This document shows positions 1 to 7,892 of a stretch of 38,051 bases of DNA, in pieces. Source of the DNA: Bacteroidales bacterium (GTDB lineage Bacteria > Planctomycetota > Planctomycetia > Gemmatales > Gemmataceae); assembly GCA_026931725.1 (NCBI GenBank), contig JAIXLE010000128.1, positions 1-38,051 of the forward strand. The letters are read 5' to 3'. Under the pieces are notes generated by a model. That model was not told where the DNA came from. It was given only the letters and a program-made list of their open reading frames with translations, and did not search any database. Made by a program: the position numbers and the translations under genes. Position 1 is the first letter of the stretch; each line of letters starts with the position of its first letter.

Positions 1-210
1 TTCCTCCACCGAGCAGTTTACCAGCGTTCAGTTCACCCCGAAACGGTTGGGGTGGTTTCCCGAATCGCCAGAGTATGGTTTTGCTTCATCGGACGGCTAC
101 ACCGTCCCCGTCACTCGGCCGTCATCGGCACGGGTTAGAATGTACTAACCGCACCCGGAAAAGGAAAGATGATCCGAAAAACCTTCTCGTCTTTCTCGTA
201 TTCGGGTCGA
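1..210. other. Intergenic edge downstream of fabD
   Basis: No gene can be supported here. One plus frame is open from the window edge to about position 150 without a start and could be the tail of a gene cut by the window, but its composition is not convincing. A small perfect hairpin (GGTTAG, six-base loop, CTAACC) lies at 133-150, about 60 bases beyond the fabD stop on the minus strand. It has no T-run, so it is at best a weak terminator. Confidence 0.4.
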
Positions 211-1113
211 TTATGCGGTCACATTCTGGATGTCGAGTTTCCGATTGATGCGTTTGAGGAGCCCCGCGAGAACACGGCCAGGGCCGATTTCGTAGAACCG
301 AGTCATTCCACTCGCAAGCAAGCCGCGCATCGTCTCTTCCCAGCGTACCGGCGAGAGGACTTGGCGGACTAGCAGAGCTTGAATTTCTGCGGGGTCCGTG
401 TGCGGTTGGGCATCGACGTTCGACCAGACCGGGATGCGGGGAGCCGTGAGCGTGACAGCCTGGAGGGCCGCGGCCAGTTGTTCATCCGCGGGTTGCATCA
501 GGGACGTATGGAATGCCCCAGCCACGGCCAAGCGAATCGGACGGAACCCCTTGGCTTCGGCCGCTCGGCAGATGGCTTCGATTTCCGGGGTGGTTCCCGA
601 AACGACCGTATTGCCCGGACAGAGCAGGTTGGCGACTTCCAGTGTCCCGGTGCCGCGATGTTCGGCGACGAGGGCTTCGACATCCGCTCGTTCCGCTCCG
701 AGCAAACTGGCCATCGCACTCGGAGTCGCCTCCGCGGCGGCTTGCATCGCCCGACCGCGAGCCTGGACGACTCGAAGCCCATCCGCGAATGATAGCGACC
801 CCGCAAATGCCAAAGCGGTGTATTCTCCGAGGCTGAGCCCGGCGGTGGCGGTGACACCCTGGAGGGCATCGGGCTGGGTCGCCTTCAGCTGTTTCAGTGC
901 CGCCAAACTGGTGACGAAGATCGCGGGTTGGCTGACATCGGTGGCGTTGAGGCGTTCTGCCGGGCCGTGCGTGCAGAGCGCGAGCAGATCGTATCCGAGA
1001 ATGTCGGCGGCCTGATCGAACAGAGCCTTCGCGGCCGGGAAAGACGCGGTGAGTTCTCGGGCCATGCCGACCGTTTGTGCGCCCTGGCCCGGAAAGAGGA
1101 ATGCCGTGCTAAT
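211..1113 (-). CDS. fabD: Malonyl-CoA:ACP transacylase FabD, probable ATT start
   Basis: Transfers malonyl groups from CoA to acyl carrier protein for fatty acid elongation in the cytoplasm. The N-terminal FLFPGQGAQ signature, the nucleophile motif GLSLGEYTAL (Leu where many relatives have His) and the catalytic His in GAFHTSLM are all present. About 300 residues from the chosen start is the normal family length. Start choice: homology begins a few residues before FLFPGQGAQ, but no ATG, GTG or TTG in this frame lies close to that point. An ATT at 1113-1111 preceded by GACGAG fits best (a second ATT is at 1119). The frame stays open to an ATG at 1284, but that extension has no family resemblance and overlaps the small gene at 1136-1348. 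Last gene of the rpmF-plsX operon. Function is sure; the start is inferred. Confidence 0.93.
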   Translation of the reverse strand: MSTAFLFPGQGAQTVGMARELTASFPAAKALFDQAADILGYDLLALCTHGPAERLNATDVSQPAIFVTSLAALKQLKATQPDALQGVTATAGLSLGEYTALAFAGSLSFADGLRVVQARGRAMQAAAEATPSAMASLLGAERADVEALVAEHRGTGTLEVANLLCPGNTVVSGTTPEIEAICRAAEAKGFRPIRLAVAGAFHTSLMQPADEQLAAALQAVTLTAPRIPVWSNVDAQPHTDPAEIQALLVRQVLSPVRWEETMRGLLASGMTRFYEIGPGRVLAGLLKRINRKLDIQNVTA

Positions 1114-1135
1114 GGGAATCTCGTCAAAAATAAGG

Positions 1136-1348
1136 TTAGTGCGGTTCGGGTGGCGGTACGATGCCTGCGGCGGAAGGCGGTTCGTGGCCTTCCGCAGGTC
1201 GGGGTGTTTCAAGGAATTCGATGGGTGGCGGAATCGGCAACCCCGCTGCGCGCATCTCATCGTACAGCTGGTTCGGGAGTTCAATCGGGGCCGATTGACT
1301 CAAATCAATGGTAATGATGGGTGATTTTTGTCGTTTGCGTGGATTCAT
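1136..1348 (-). CDS. Small proline-rich hypothetical protein (70 aa)
   Basis: Not recognised. The 70-residue product begins with a basic stretch (MNPRKRQK), carries a short Ile/Leu-rich segment and ends in a Pro/Glu-rich tail (PPPEPH). No membrane segment or catalytic motif is visible. A good Shine-Dalgarno (AGAGGG) lies five bases before the ATG, and the ATG overlaps the stop of the preceding gene as ATGA, which argues for translational coupling. It ends about 22 bases before the probable fabD start. Being inside the plsX-fabD operon suggests a lipid-related or regulatory role, but that is guesswork. Its frame competes with the long upstream extension of fabD and looks the more gene-like of the two. 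Confidence 0.6.
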   Translation of the reverse strand: MNPRKRQKSPIITIDLSQSAPIELPNQLYDEMRAAGLPIPPPIEFLETPRPAEGHEPPSAAGIVPPPEPH

Positions 1349-1791
1349 GTTGCCCTCTGAACCCGAAAGTATTCTACAGCCAGCACTTGGTGACGCGATC
1401 GATACTCCCAGGGGCGGCGAATTCTGCGTGTGAATCGGATGGAGTAATCGCCCTCGCCGGGAATAAATACATTCACAAGTTTGACACTGCGATCAAAGCA
1501 ACGACCTTCAAACAGATCCAGAGCCAGAAGATCAAACCGTTGTCGGTACACAACCTCGTGTTGCAACCCTGGTGGTGGAAGTTGAATGATAGAAATATTG
1601 AGCCGGCATCGTTTGAGTTTATAGGTAAAAAATCGAACGAAGACTTCCAACTTGGTCAGCGTAGTCGGAAATTCCGTGTTCGCTGGGACGGTGCGGATAA
1701 AATCCACACCCAACAAATCCGATGCGGGATGCGGCCCGTATTGCCGGGTCACGGTGTTGGCAATACAGTGTTGAATCCGCAATTGCCCCAT
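1345..1791 (-). CDS. Conserved-looking hypothetical protein (148 aa)
   Basis: No named family recognised with confidence. The protein starts MGQLRIQHC and alternates hydrophobic and polar residues (KLEVFVRFFTYKLKRCRLNI), which reads like a mostly beta-strand soluble domain of the sort found in small planctomycete-specific proteins. No signal peptide or membrane helix. It lies 63 bases after plsX and overlaps the next small gene by four bases (ATGA), so all are probably co-transcribed. The ribosome site before the ATG is weak. The plsX gap holds a small hairpin (CCCCA, loop, TGGGG at 1822-1835). The position is one where fabH often lies in other bacteria, but the sequence is nothing like FabH. 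Confidence 0.65.
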   Translation of the reverse strand: MGQLRIQHCIANTVTRQYGPHPASDLLGVDFIRTVPANTEFPTTLTKLEVFVRFFTYKLKRCRLNISIIQLPPPGLQHEVVYRQRFDLLALDLFEGRCFDRSVKLVNVFIPGEGDYSIRFTRRIRRPWEYRSRHQVLAVEYFRVQRAT

Positions 1792-1854
1792 GACCGCGCC
1801 TGCTACACATTCAGGTTACATCCCCAATTGTGGGGGTACAACCCATAACCGGAA

Positions 1855-2865
1855 TCATTCGTCCTCAGTGATGGCCGGGAGGGCGGCGATGGCGGCGGTG
1901 ATGCGGGCATTCAAGCCGATTCGGACATCCTGAGCCGCGGTCAATACAGCATTCGTGATGGCCCGTTCATCCGAGGCACCGTGGCAAATCATGCAAATGC
2001 CGTCGATCCCCAGCAACGGCGCACCACCCGCCGCACTGTGATGGAACTTGCTGATGAGGCCGTGCATGGCTTTTTTGGCGATGTCACGTTCCGTGGTAAG
2101 TGCCCCGATGACTTCCTGGCCAACCAACCCCATGAGGAACTCGAACACACCTTCCGCGTGTTTGAGAACCACATTGCCGACAAAGCCATCGGTGACGATC
2201 ACATCGACCACGCCCTTGTGAACATCACGCCCTTCGACATTGCCGAAGAATCGCTCTTTCAGCGGGCCGGAACGGAACAGGTCATACGTCTTTTGAATCA
2301 GATCGTGACCTTTTCCTTCTTCTTCGCCGACGTTCATCAGGCCAATTTTGGGATTCTCAATTCCCAACATGGCACGGGCATATTCGGAGCCCATGACCCC
2401 GTAATGCAGCAGGTGCAATGGTTTGGGCCAGACGTTCGCGCCGACATCCAGGATGACGGTTTTCCCTTTGACTGTCGGCATCAGCGCGGCGATGCCCGGC
2501 CGGCGGACTCCTTTGAGAAACCGTTTGAGGAACAGTCCACCCGCGACAACGGCTCCTGTGTTCCCGGCGGAGACGAGCCCATCGACTTTTTGACCCGCCA
2601 GGAGCTGCCAACATTTGGCGATGGAACTATCGGGCTTTTTGCGGAGGGCTTCCGAGGGTTTTTCGTGCATTCCGACGACTTCGGAAGCGGGGACAATCTC
2701 AATGGGTCCAGCGGGGGAGGCCTCCGCAAGCAGGGGTTGCAGCTGCACCGGGTCGCCGACCAACACAACCGTGAGGTCGGGTGCGGCCGCCACCGCCCGC
2801 AGGGCTCCGGCCACGTTTGGACCTGGCCCATGATCGCCGCCCATCGCGTCCAGTGCGATCCGCAT
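1855..2865 (-). CDS. plsX: Phosphate acyltransferase PlsX
   Basis: Makes acyl-phosphate from acyl-ACP, the first committed step of the PlsX/PlsY route to phosphatidic acid; a peripheral membrane enzyme. The family N-terminus IALDAMGGDHGP is intact, followed by the SAGNTGAVVAGG segment, DVGANV, and the GFVGNVVLKHAEG region. At 336 residues it is full length. The ATG follows a purine-rich AAGGGAAG site. It starts four bases after rpmF, the classic rpmF-plsX pairing, and is followed by two small unknown genes and fabD. Identification is secure. Confidence 0.97.
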   Translation of the reverse strand: MRIALDAMGGDHGPGPNVAGALRAVAAAPDLTVVLVGDPVQLQPLLAEASPAGPIEIVPASEVVGMHEKPSEALRKKPDSSIAKCWQLLAGQKVDGLVSAGNTGAVVAGGLFLKRFLKGVRRPGIAALMPTVKGKTVILDVGANVWPKPLHLLHYGVMGSEYARAMLGIENPKIGLMNVGEEEGKGHDLIQKTYDLFRSGPLKERFFGNVEGRDVHKGVVDVIVTDGFVGNVVLKHAEGVFEFLMGLVGQEVIGALTTERDIAKKAMHGLISKFHHSAAGGAPLLGIDGICMICHGASDERAITNAVLTAAQDVRIGLNARITAAIAALPAITEDE

Positions 2866-2869
2866 GGAA

Positions 2870-3064
2870 TTACTTCCCTTGAGCCTCGTCGGTGATTACG
2901 AGTACGCTACGCCCTTGGTAAAAGCCGCAGCGTTCACAAACGCGGTGTGGCATCACGGGTTCGCTGCATTGTGGGCAATACTGAACCCCGACCGGCTTTT
3001 TGTGGTGGTGGCTCCGTCGTTTGCCCTTACGGGACTTCGAGACGCGGACCTGTGGGACTGCCAT
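2870..3064 (-). CDS. rpmF: Ribosomal protein bL32
   Basis: Small 50S subunit protein. From the ATG at 3064 it reads MAVPQVRVSKSRKGKRRSHH, the usual bL32 start, followed by a four-cysteine zinc ribbon (CPQC and CERC). Length is 64 residues. The frame is open a few codons further to a TTG at 3082, but the ATG has the right homology and a GAGG ribosome site seven bases before it. First gene of the rpmF-plsX-fabD operon, which links ribosome and phospholipid synthesis in many bacteria. Confidence 0.95.
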   Translation of the reverse strand: MAVPQVRVSKSRKGKRRSHHHKKPVGVQYCPQCSEPVMPHRVCERCGFYQGRSVLVITDEAQGK

Positions 3065-3114
3065 GACTGCCTCAGCGTTCAAACCGTGTACGGAAATACT
3101 CAGAGAAGACGGTT

Positions 3115-3143
3115 ATGCTAGGGACACCGTTGTACACTGTCAA
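3115..3143 (-). promoter_or_regulatory. Sigma-70-type promoter of the rpmF-plsX operon
   Basis: On the minus strand a perfect -35 box TTGACA (3143-3138) is followed by a 17-base spacer and TAGCAT (3120-3115, four of six -10 bases). This places the transcription start near 3108, some 45 bases before the bL32 ATG. The match and spacing are unusually good for this window. Confidence 0.7.
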
Positions 3144-3152
3144 GCGGTGTAC
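3132..3152. promoter_or_regulatory. Inverted repeat over the rpmF -35 box (possible operator)
   Basis: GTACAC (3132-3137) and GTGTAC (3147-3152) form a perfect inverted repeat with a nine-base spacer containing the -35 hexamer of the rpmF promoter. A third GTGTAC lies at 3086-3091, downstream of the predicted transcription start. The arrangement suits a dimeric repressor, but no regulator gene is nearby to link to it. Confidence 0.4.
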
Positions 3153-3270
3153 TGAGGCGATCCCCCGTCTTCCGGGCATTCTGGGTTCTATACTTCTCAC
3201 TAGGCTATGATTTCCGAGAGGGAACGGACAGTGCATTCCTCTCGTCTCGCTTCTGATTACGGAGAATCTG

Positions 3271-3798
3271 GTGGATCATCTCTGGGCACCCTGGCGTCTG
3301 GCCTATGTGACGCAACCGAATCGCCCGCAACCCACGACGGGTGAAACGTGTTTTATCTGTCGCGCTCAGGCGGAATCCGACGACCGCAGCAACTTGATTT
3401 TGCAACGTAATCGGAATTCTTGTGTGATCCTCAATCGCTTCCCCTATAACAATGGGCACTTGTTGATTGCCCCGCGTACGCATCATGCCGGTCTGGAAGA
3501 CTTGAGCCCAGAAGTTCTTCTGGAAATGCAGCTGACGCTCCAGCAGATGCTCAAAATTTTGTCAGCAACGATTCGCCCGGATGGGTTTAACGTGGGTTTG
3601 AATTTGGGTCGCGTAGCGGGAGCCGGTTTGCCGGGGCATCTGCATTGGCACATCGTGCCACGCTGGAATGGTGATACCAACTTCATGCCGGTTCTTGCAG
3701 ATGTGAAAGTCATCGTACAATCTCTGGATGCACTGTACGACTTGCTGAGAAATGCGCTCAACACCACGACCGGAAACAGCGCACACGCCGGAGAGTGA
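3271..3798 (+). CDS. HIT-family nucleotide hydrolase/phosphorylase
   Basis: Histidine-triad protein acting on AMP-linked substrates such as Ap4A. The start MDHLWAPWRLAYV and CFIC cysteines resemble the Ap4A-phosphorylase-like branch of HIT proteins. The histidine triad HLHWHIVP sits near residue 129 and the preceding NLGRVAGAGLPGH completes the phosphate-binding loop. 175 residues, full length. It starts with GTG after GGAG at good spacing. Probably the first gene of a plus-strand set with the dGTPase-like gene 12 bases downstream, which would put two nucleotide-housekeeping enzymes together. Exact substrate is unknown. Confidence 0.9.
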   Translation: MDHLWAPWRLAYVTQPNRPQPTTGETCFICRAQAESDDRSNLILQRNRNSCVILNRFPYNNGHLLIAPRTHHAGLEDLSPEVLLEMQLTLQQMLKILSATIRPDGFNVGLNLGRVAGAGLPGHLHWHIVPRWNGDTNFMPVLADVKVIVQSLDALYDLLRNALNTTTGNSAHAGE

Positions 3799-3810
3799 GT
3801 TTTCGCCGTT

Positions 3811-5034
3811 ATGGCCGTTGCGACAACATTATCCGTGGATGCTTGGCTGCTCCATGAAGAAGCATGGCTGGCTCCTTATGCCATGTCCGCCCAGAAATCC
3901 CGTGGGCGACGGCACCCCGAACCGCCGCACAGCTATCGTGGCCCGTTTCAACGGGACCGGGAGCGGATTGTTCACAGCTCCGCGTTTCGGCGAATGACCG
4001 GGAAAACTCAGGTGCTCGTGGCCTCAGTGAACGACCATCACCGGACCCGTTTGACGCACACCCTCGAAGTCACGCAAGTCGCCCGCACCGTGGCACGGCG
4101 ACTCCGACTCAACGAAGATTTGACCGAAGCCATTGCCTTGGCCCACGACATTGGCCACCCTCCCTTCGGCCATGCGGGGGAACAGGCACTCGATGATTGC
4201 CTCGCGGCCTTCGGCGGCTTCAACCATAACCTGTACGGGTTACGCCGAGTCGATGAACTCGAAGAACGCTACCCAGAGTTTCCCGGCTTGAATCTGACTT
4301 ACGAAATCCGCGAAGCGTTCGTCGGGCACAGCCGACTCCGCAGCGGGCCGGAGTACGAAGAATTCGCAACCGCCGGGGCACCGCTACTCGAAGCGCAACT
4401 GGTCGATGTGGTAGATAGCATCGCCTACGATACCCACGACATTGACGATGCGCTCGGTCTGGGCTTCATTAGTCTCGACGAACTGAACGAGGTGGAACTG
4501 TGGGCCACGACTGCGGATCGAGTCCGACACAGGCATCCCGGCCTGAGTGGCCATGCCTTTCGGACGGCCGTGGTCCGAGAGTTGCTTGCCCGGCAAGTGA
4601 CCGACCTGATCGAGGACACCGTGCGGCGGTGGGATCAGTTCCCGATCCGCAATGGGGATGATGTGCGTCTGGCCACGGAACCGCTCGTCGGGTTGAGTTC
4701 GGAGCTGGAAAATCAGAAGTTGGCTCTCGAACATTTTTTACGAGAACGTGTCTATCGGCATCATCGTGTCCTCCGCATGACGGCGAATGGGAAGCGGATC
4801 CTCCGGGCCTTGTTCGCGGAGTACATTAGTGCCCCGGAATTGTTGCCGGAACGGCACTTACGGCGTTGGGCCGGAGCCGACCGCGTCGCGGGGTATCGAT
4901 CGGGGTCGCCCTTACCGGGTCGGCAGCAGATCCCGGAATTGGAACGGGTCGTCGGGGATTATCTGGCGGGGATGACGGATCGATTTGCCCAACAGGAATA
5001 CCGCAGGCTGTTTTATCCGTCTATCGACTTATAG
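3811..5034 (+). CDS. Deoxyguanosinetriphosphate triphosphohydrolase-like protein
   Basis: HD-domain dNTP triphosphohydrolase that removes the whole triphosphate from dNTPs. The metal-binding His of RTRLTHTLEV, the HD pair in AHDIGHPPFGHAGE and the later Asp in VDSIAYDTHDIDDAL are all visible, with the phosphate-binding YRGPFQRDRERIVHS stretch before them. At 407 residues it matches the dGTPase-like family. The ATG at 3811 has only a distant GGAG, but the LAPYAM segment after it is typical of the family N-terminus, so the long start is kept. Likely co-transcribed with the HIT gene. Confidence 0.93.
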   Translation: MAVATTLSVDAWLLHEEAWLAPYAMSAQKSRGRRHPEPPHSYRGPFQRDRERIVHSSAFRRMTGKTQVLVASVNDHHRTRLTHTLEVTQVARTVARRLRLNEDLTEAIALAHDIGHPPFGHAGEQALDDCLAAFGGFNHNLYGLRRVDELEERYPEFPGLNLTYEIREAFVGHSRLRSGPEYEEFATAGAPLLEAQLVDVVDSIAYDTHDIDDALGLGFISLDELNEVELWATTADRVRHRHPGLSGHAFRTAVVRELLARQVTDLIEDTVRRWDQFPIRNGDDVRLATEPLVGLSSELENQKLALEHFLRERVYRHHRVLRMTANGKRILRALFAEYISAPELLPERHLRRWAGADRVAGYRSGSPLPGRQQIPELERVVGDYLAGMTDRFAQQEYRRLFYPSIDL

Positions 5035-5110
5035 ACTATCTCGCACACCGATTGCGTTGCAATTGGCCGTACTTTTATTTTATCTCCATTTTATTCTGCG
5101 GAGGTTATTC

Positions 5111-6304
5111 ATGCTCCTCTTGATTGTGCGTGCCTTTTACGCGGCCCTCTTAATCGGAGTGGCTTTATTCGCGTTTAACCTGTTTGAAGAAGCCACCCTC
5201 GAATCGGGTATGGGTGTCTGGACAGGGATGTATGCCGCTGGAGCCGTATTTGCGTTGGGCGCTCTGGTGTTGTTCCTCGACATCCGCCAGCGCCGCAAGA
5301 ATATTGGCCCCATCTCGGCCATCTTCTTTGGCTTGATGATGGGGATGCTCTTGGGTTGGCTGTTGGCCAGTGCCCTCACGCCCGTCATCGAAGCGGCGTT
5401 CTCATCCCTGACCCGGATGCAAATGGATCGGTTACAACTGTTGGTCCGGCTCGTGCTGACAGTACTCGCATGTTATGTGACGATTTCAACACTCGTGCAG
5501 ACCAAGGATGATTTTCGCTTCATTATCCCTTATGTCGAGTTTGCCAGACAGGTGCGGGGGGGCCGCCCATTGGTTCTCGATACCAGCGTAATCATCGACG
5601 GCCGAATCGCGGACTTGTGCGATACTCGTATTATCGACACGACGCTGGTGGTCCCGCGGTTCGTGCTTCAGGAGTTGCAAGGCATCGCGGATAGCTCCGA
5701 CAAGCTGAAACGCAATCGCGGTCGGCGTGGGCTCGACATCCTGAAACGACTCCAGAACAACCCACGGGTCGAACTCGAGATGGCCGAGAGTCCGCCCGCG
5801 CCGGGGAGCGAAAAGATTCGGGTCGATGAACGCCTCGTACTGTTCGCCAAGGGACTCGGGGCGCGGGTCGTCACGAACGACTTCAACCTGAACAAGATCG
5901 CCCAGATTCAGGGAGTCGACGTGATTAACCTCAATGAGGTCACGAACGCACTCAAGACGGTGGCGTTGCCGGGAGAGTATCTGACCATCCGGGTCGTGAA
6001 GCCGGGTGACCAGATTGGGCAAGGAGTCGCCTACCTCGACGATGGTACGATGATCGTTGTCGAACAAGGACGCAACCTGATTGGACAGGAAGTCTCCATC
6101 GTGGTGACGAGTGTCTTACAAACGCCTGCTGGGCGGATGATTTTTGGTCGGCCGGAAAACCGCCCTTCTTCGGGGTCGTTCACGCCGGTTTCCGGGGCTT
6201 CGGGTTCCCATGCCCCGGTCCATCCACCGGCCACCAGCGGGACTCGCCCCAGTGGAACATCACCGAGTGTGACGAACCCTGGCGAGGCATCACCCGGAAA
6301 ATAA
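5111..6304 (+). CDS. PIN-TRAM domain membrane protein (YacL-like)
   Basis: Four hydrophobic helices (roughly residues 2-22, 36-56, 66-90, 108-128) are followed by a PIN nuclease-like domain with LVLDTSVIIDGRIADL and acidic residues in VVTNDFNLNKIA, then a TRAM RNA-binding domain, and a Pro/Ser/Thr-rich tail of about 50 residues. The family resembles Bacillus YacL, a presumed membrane-tethered RNase. The ATG at 5111 is preceded by GGAGG at seven bases. The frame is open 126 bases further upstream, into the end of the dGTPase-like gene, but that part has no ribosome site. Length 397. Actual RNA target is unknown. Confidence 0.9.
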   Translation: MLLLIVRAFYAALLIGVALFAFNLFEEATLESGMGVWTGMYAAGAVFALGALVLFLDIRQRRKNIGPISAIFFGLMMGMLLGWLLASALTPVIEAAFSSLTRMQMDRLQLLVRLVLTVLACYVTISTLVQTKDDFRFIIPYVEFARQVRGGRPLVLDTSVIIDGRIADLCDTRIIDTTLVVPRFVLQELQGIADSSDKLKRNRGRRGLDILKRLQNNPRVELEMAESPPAPGSEKIRVDERLVLFAKGLGARVVTNDFNLNKIAQIQGVDVINLNEVTNALKTVALPGEYLTIRVVKPGDQIGQGVAYLDDGTMIVVEQGRNLIGQEVSIVVTSVLQTPAGRMIFGRPENRPSSGSFTPVSGASGSHAPVHPPATSGTRPSGTSPSVTNPGEASPGK

Positions 6305-6316
6305 GCACGCGGGAGG

Positions 6317-6370
6317 TCCGATCCCAGGGGCCACCCGTGGGGTCGGAGTCAACGCGGAACGGTTGACTCC
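6317..6370 (+). promoter_or_regulatory. Two overlapping hairpins between the PIN-TRAM gene and the TPR-like gene
   Basis: First stem: 6317-6325 pairs with 6339-6347 (nine pairs, one G-U). Second stem: GGAGTCAAC at 6345-6353 pairs perfectly with GTTGACTCC at 6362-6370. The two share bases 6345-6347, so they cannot both form completely. No T-run follows either, so this may be a terminator without U-tract, a processing site or a small switch ahead of the next gene at 6402. Confidence 0.45.
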
Positions 6371-6401
6371 TCAAAAACTGGAGATGTGAGGATCAACCCT
6401 T

Positions 6402-7121
6402 ATGATGCGTTTTTTCCTTCCGATCACCCTCCTGGCGGTCGCGTCTTTGTCGCTCAGTCTGGCACAATCTCCCCCGACCGAGGGCAAAGATGCCGAATTA
6501 GTCAAGCGAACATTGGATGCCCGCCAAGAGTATCAAGATAGCCTGATCGCCATGTGGACGCACTACACCAAGGCTGGCGACCGCGAACGGGCCAAATGGG
6601 TCGAAGAAGAACTCAAAGCGTTCCACCTCATCAATAAACCCTCCTACCGACTCGACATCCAGGATGTGCCGGGGCCGAACCTCGAAGCGAAAGTCAACGT
6701 CAAAGAGGCGAACGATCTCTTCAAGGAAGCGATGCTCTACAAAGGACGCGGGATCCCTGGGACGGAAGATTACACGCTCAATCAACGTCGCACGGAATTG
6801 CTACTGCGGAAGATTCTGCAAAAGTACCCGAACTCGGACAAAATCGCCGATGTGGCCTACGAACTGGGCGATCTGTACGAAGGCCGTGCCTATCGCCAAT
6901 ATGGCCGAGCCGCGGCGTTTTATGAACGCTCTTATCAATGGCAGAAAGGTTCTCGTACCGATGCCGTCATGCGGGCCGCCCGCCTCTACGATCGCCAGTT
7001 GAACGAAAAAGGAAAAGCTATTGAACTGTATCGCCTGGAAGTCGAAACCGACACCGACGCGGCCCGTCTGAAAGAAGCGGATCGCCGATTGGCGGAACTC
7101 ACCGGCGGCTCGAAACGCTAA
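6402..7121 (+). CDS. Exported TPR-like protein
   Basis: A 239-residue protein with a clear signal peptide (MMRFFLPITLLAVASLSLSLAQ, cleavage near residue 21). The rest is helical and charged, with repeat-like stretches around residues 125-230 (LLRKILQKYPNSDKIADVAYELGDLY, split here by A/Y-rich turns) typical of tetratricopeptide or YbgF-like periplasmic scaffold proteins. No enzymatic motif. The start may be either of two adjacent ATGs; GAGGAT lies upstream. Its stop is 21 bases from the stop of the convergent propeller-like gene. Role unknown, likely protein binding in the periplasm. Confidence 0.8.
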   Translation: MMRFFLPITLLAVASLSLSLAQSPPTEGKDAELVKRTLDARQEYQDSLIAMWTHYTKAGDRERAKWVEEELKAFHLINKPSYRLDIQDVPGPNLEAKVNVKEANDLFKEAMLYKGRGIPGTEDYTLNQRRTELLLRKILQKYPNSDKIADVAYELGDLYEGRAYRQYGRAAAFYERSYQWQKGSRTDAVMRAARLYDRQLNEKGKAIELYRLEVETDTDAARLKEADRRLAELTGGSKR

Positions 7122-7142
7122 CCCATGATCCGGGACCGATCG

Positions 7143-7892
7143 CTATTTCGTGGCCCGGATGATTTCGTGCCGGGCACGGTCAATCCCCACCAGCCCGCCG
7201 GTGGGGTCAACCGCGATCCCCTGACCGGGGAACGGACTGCGTAACGCCTCCACGAATTCCAGCACCGTTCCGGTTTTCGGCACACGCACACGGTACAGCA
7301 CCGGGAAATGATGGTGCGTGACCAAGAGTGTGTCCCCATCCCAGATTCCGCCGGACGCACTCGCGCCGTCCCAGTCCGCGATGATGTTCGGGGGAAAGGT
7401 CCAGCGGCGGCGTTCCCGGAACTGGGCATCCATCTCCACGAGAACGGTTTTGGCGTTCTCCTTTCCGTAGTGCGCGAAACAGCACCACCACGATTTTTCC
7501 CGGAGCAGGCACCAGACCAAACTGCCGGGCGGGTCGGTAAAGGTGTGAAACACGCTGAGTTTCCCCGTTGCCAGATCAAAAACACGAATATCCGACTGGT
7601 GAGGCCGTGCCGGGTAGTTGCTGTGGGCGCAGTAGATTTTCCCTTGCGTCAAAAAGCCGCTGTTGAGGTGCCGGGTTCCGGCGAGGGTGCCCGTGCGAAC
7701 CCGTTTGCCGCTGGAGCGTTCGTACTGAGCCACGGTCGTATTCGAGATGGCGTAGATGTGGTGTTCATCGGCCACGGCGGCCTGGGTGGCATGCGGTGAT
7801 GGCCAACGCTGCACCGCCGCATACCCCGGTTGCAGGGGTAGCGCGGAGCCGGGTTGCAGACAAACGGCATACGCAAGAAACAGTAGCACCAT
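7143..7892 (-). CDS. Secreted beta-propeller-like protein of unknown function
   Basis: Has a signal peptide from the ATG at 7892 (MVLLFLAYAVCLQPGSA). The mature part carries repeated short beta motifs of the form HHIYAISNTTVAQYER, KIYCAHSNYPA, DIRVFDLATGKL and a closing segment GQGIAVDPTGGLVGIDRA, giving the look of an incomplete propeller of NHL/PQQ type. Similar proteins occur across planctomycetes, usually without a known role. About 249 residues. The frame is open 51 bases further upstream but the signal peptide fixes the start at 7892. Divergent from the next gene across a 200-base spacer. Confidence 0.75.
   Translation of the reverse strand: MVLLFLAYAVCLQPGSALPLQPGYAAVQRWPSPHATQAAVADEHHIYAISNTTVAQYERSSGKRVRTGTLAGTRHLNSGFLTQGKIYCAHSNYPARPHQSDIRVFDLATGKLSVFHTFTDPPGSLVWCLLREKSWWCCFAHYGKENAKTVLVEMDAQFRERRRWTFPPNIIADWDGASASGGIWDGDTLLVTHHHFPVLYRVRVPKTGTVLEFVEALRSPFPGQGIAVDPTGGLVGIDRARHEIIRATK

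Noticed and set aside
1114..1284. N-terminal extension of FabD from the ATG at 1284
   Set aside because: The extra 57 residues are basic and Cys/Pro-rich, unlike FabD, and overlap a better small gene in another frame.
1822..1835. Five-pair hairpin between plsX and the 148-residue gene as a terminator
   Set aside because: Too short and lacking a T-run; operon continuity is more likely.
2357..2831. Open frames of 85-116 codons inside plsX in other frames
   Set aside because: Shadow frames caused by high GC; no ribosome sites or protein-like composition.
1981..2895. A 304-codon plus-strand frame antisense to plsX
   Set aside because: Mirror of plsX codon bias; composition rich in His/Arg/Gly with no recognisable domain.
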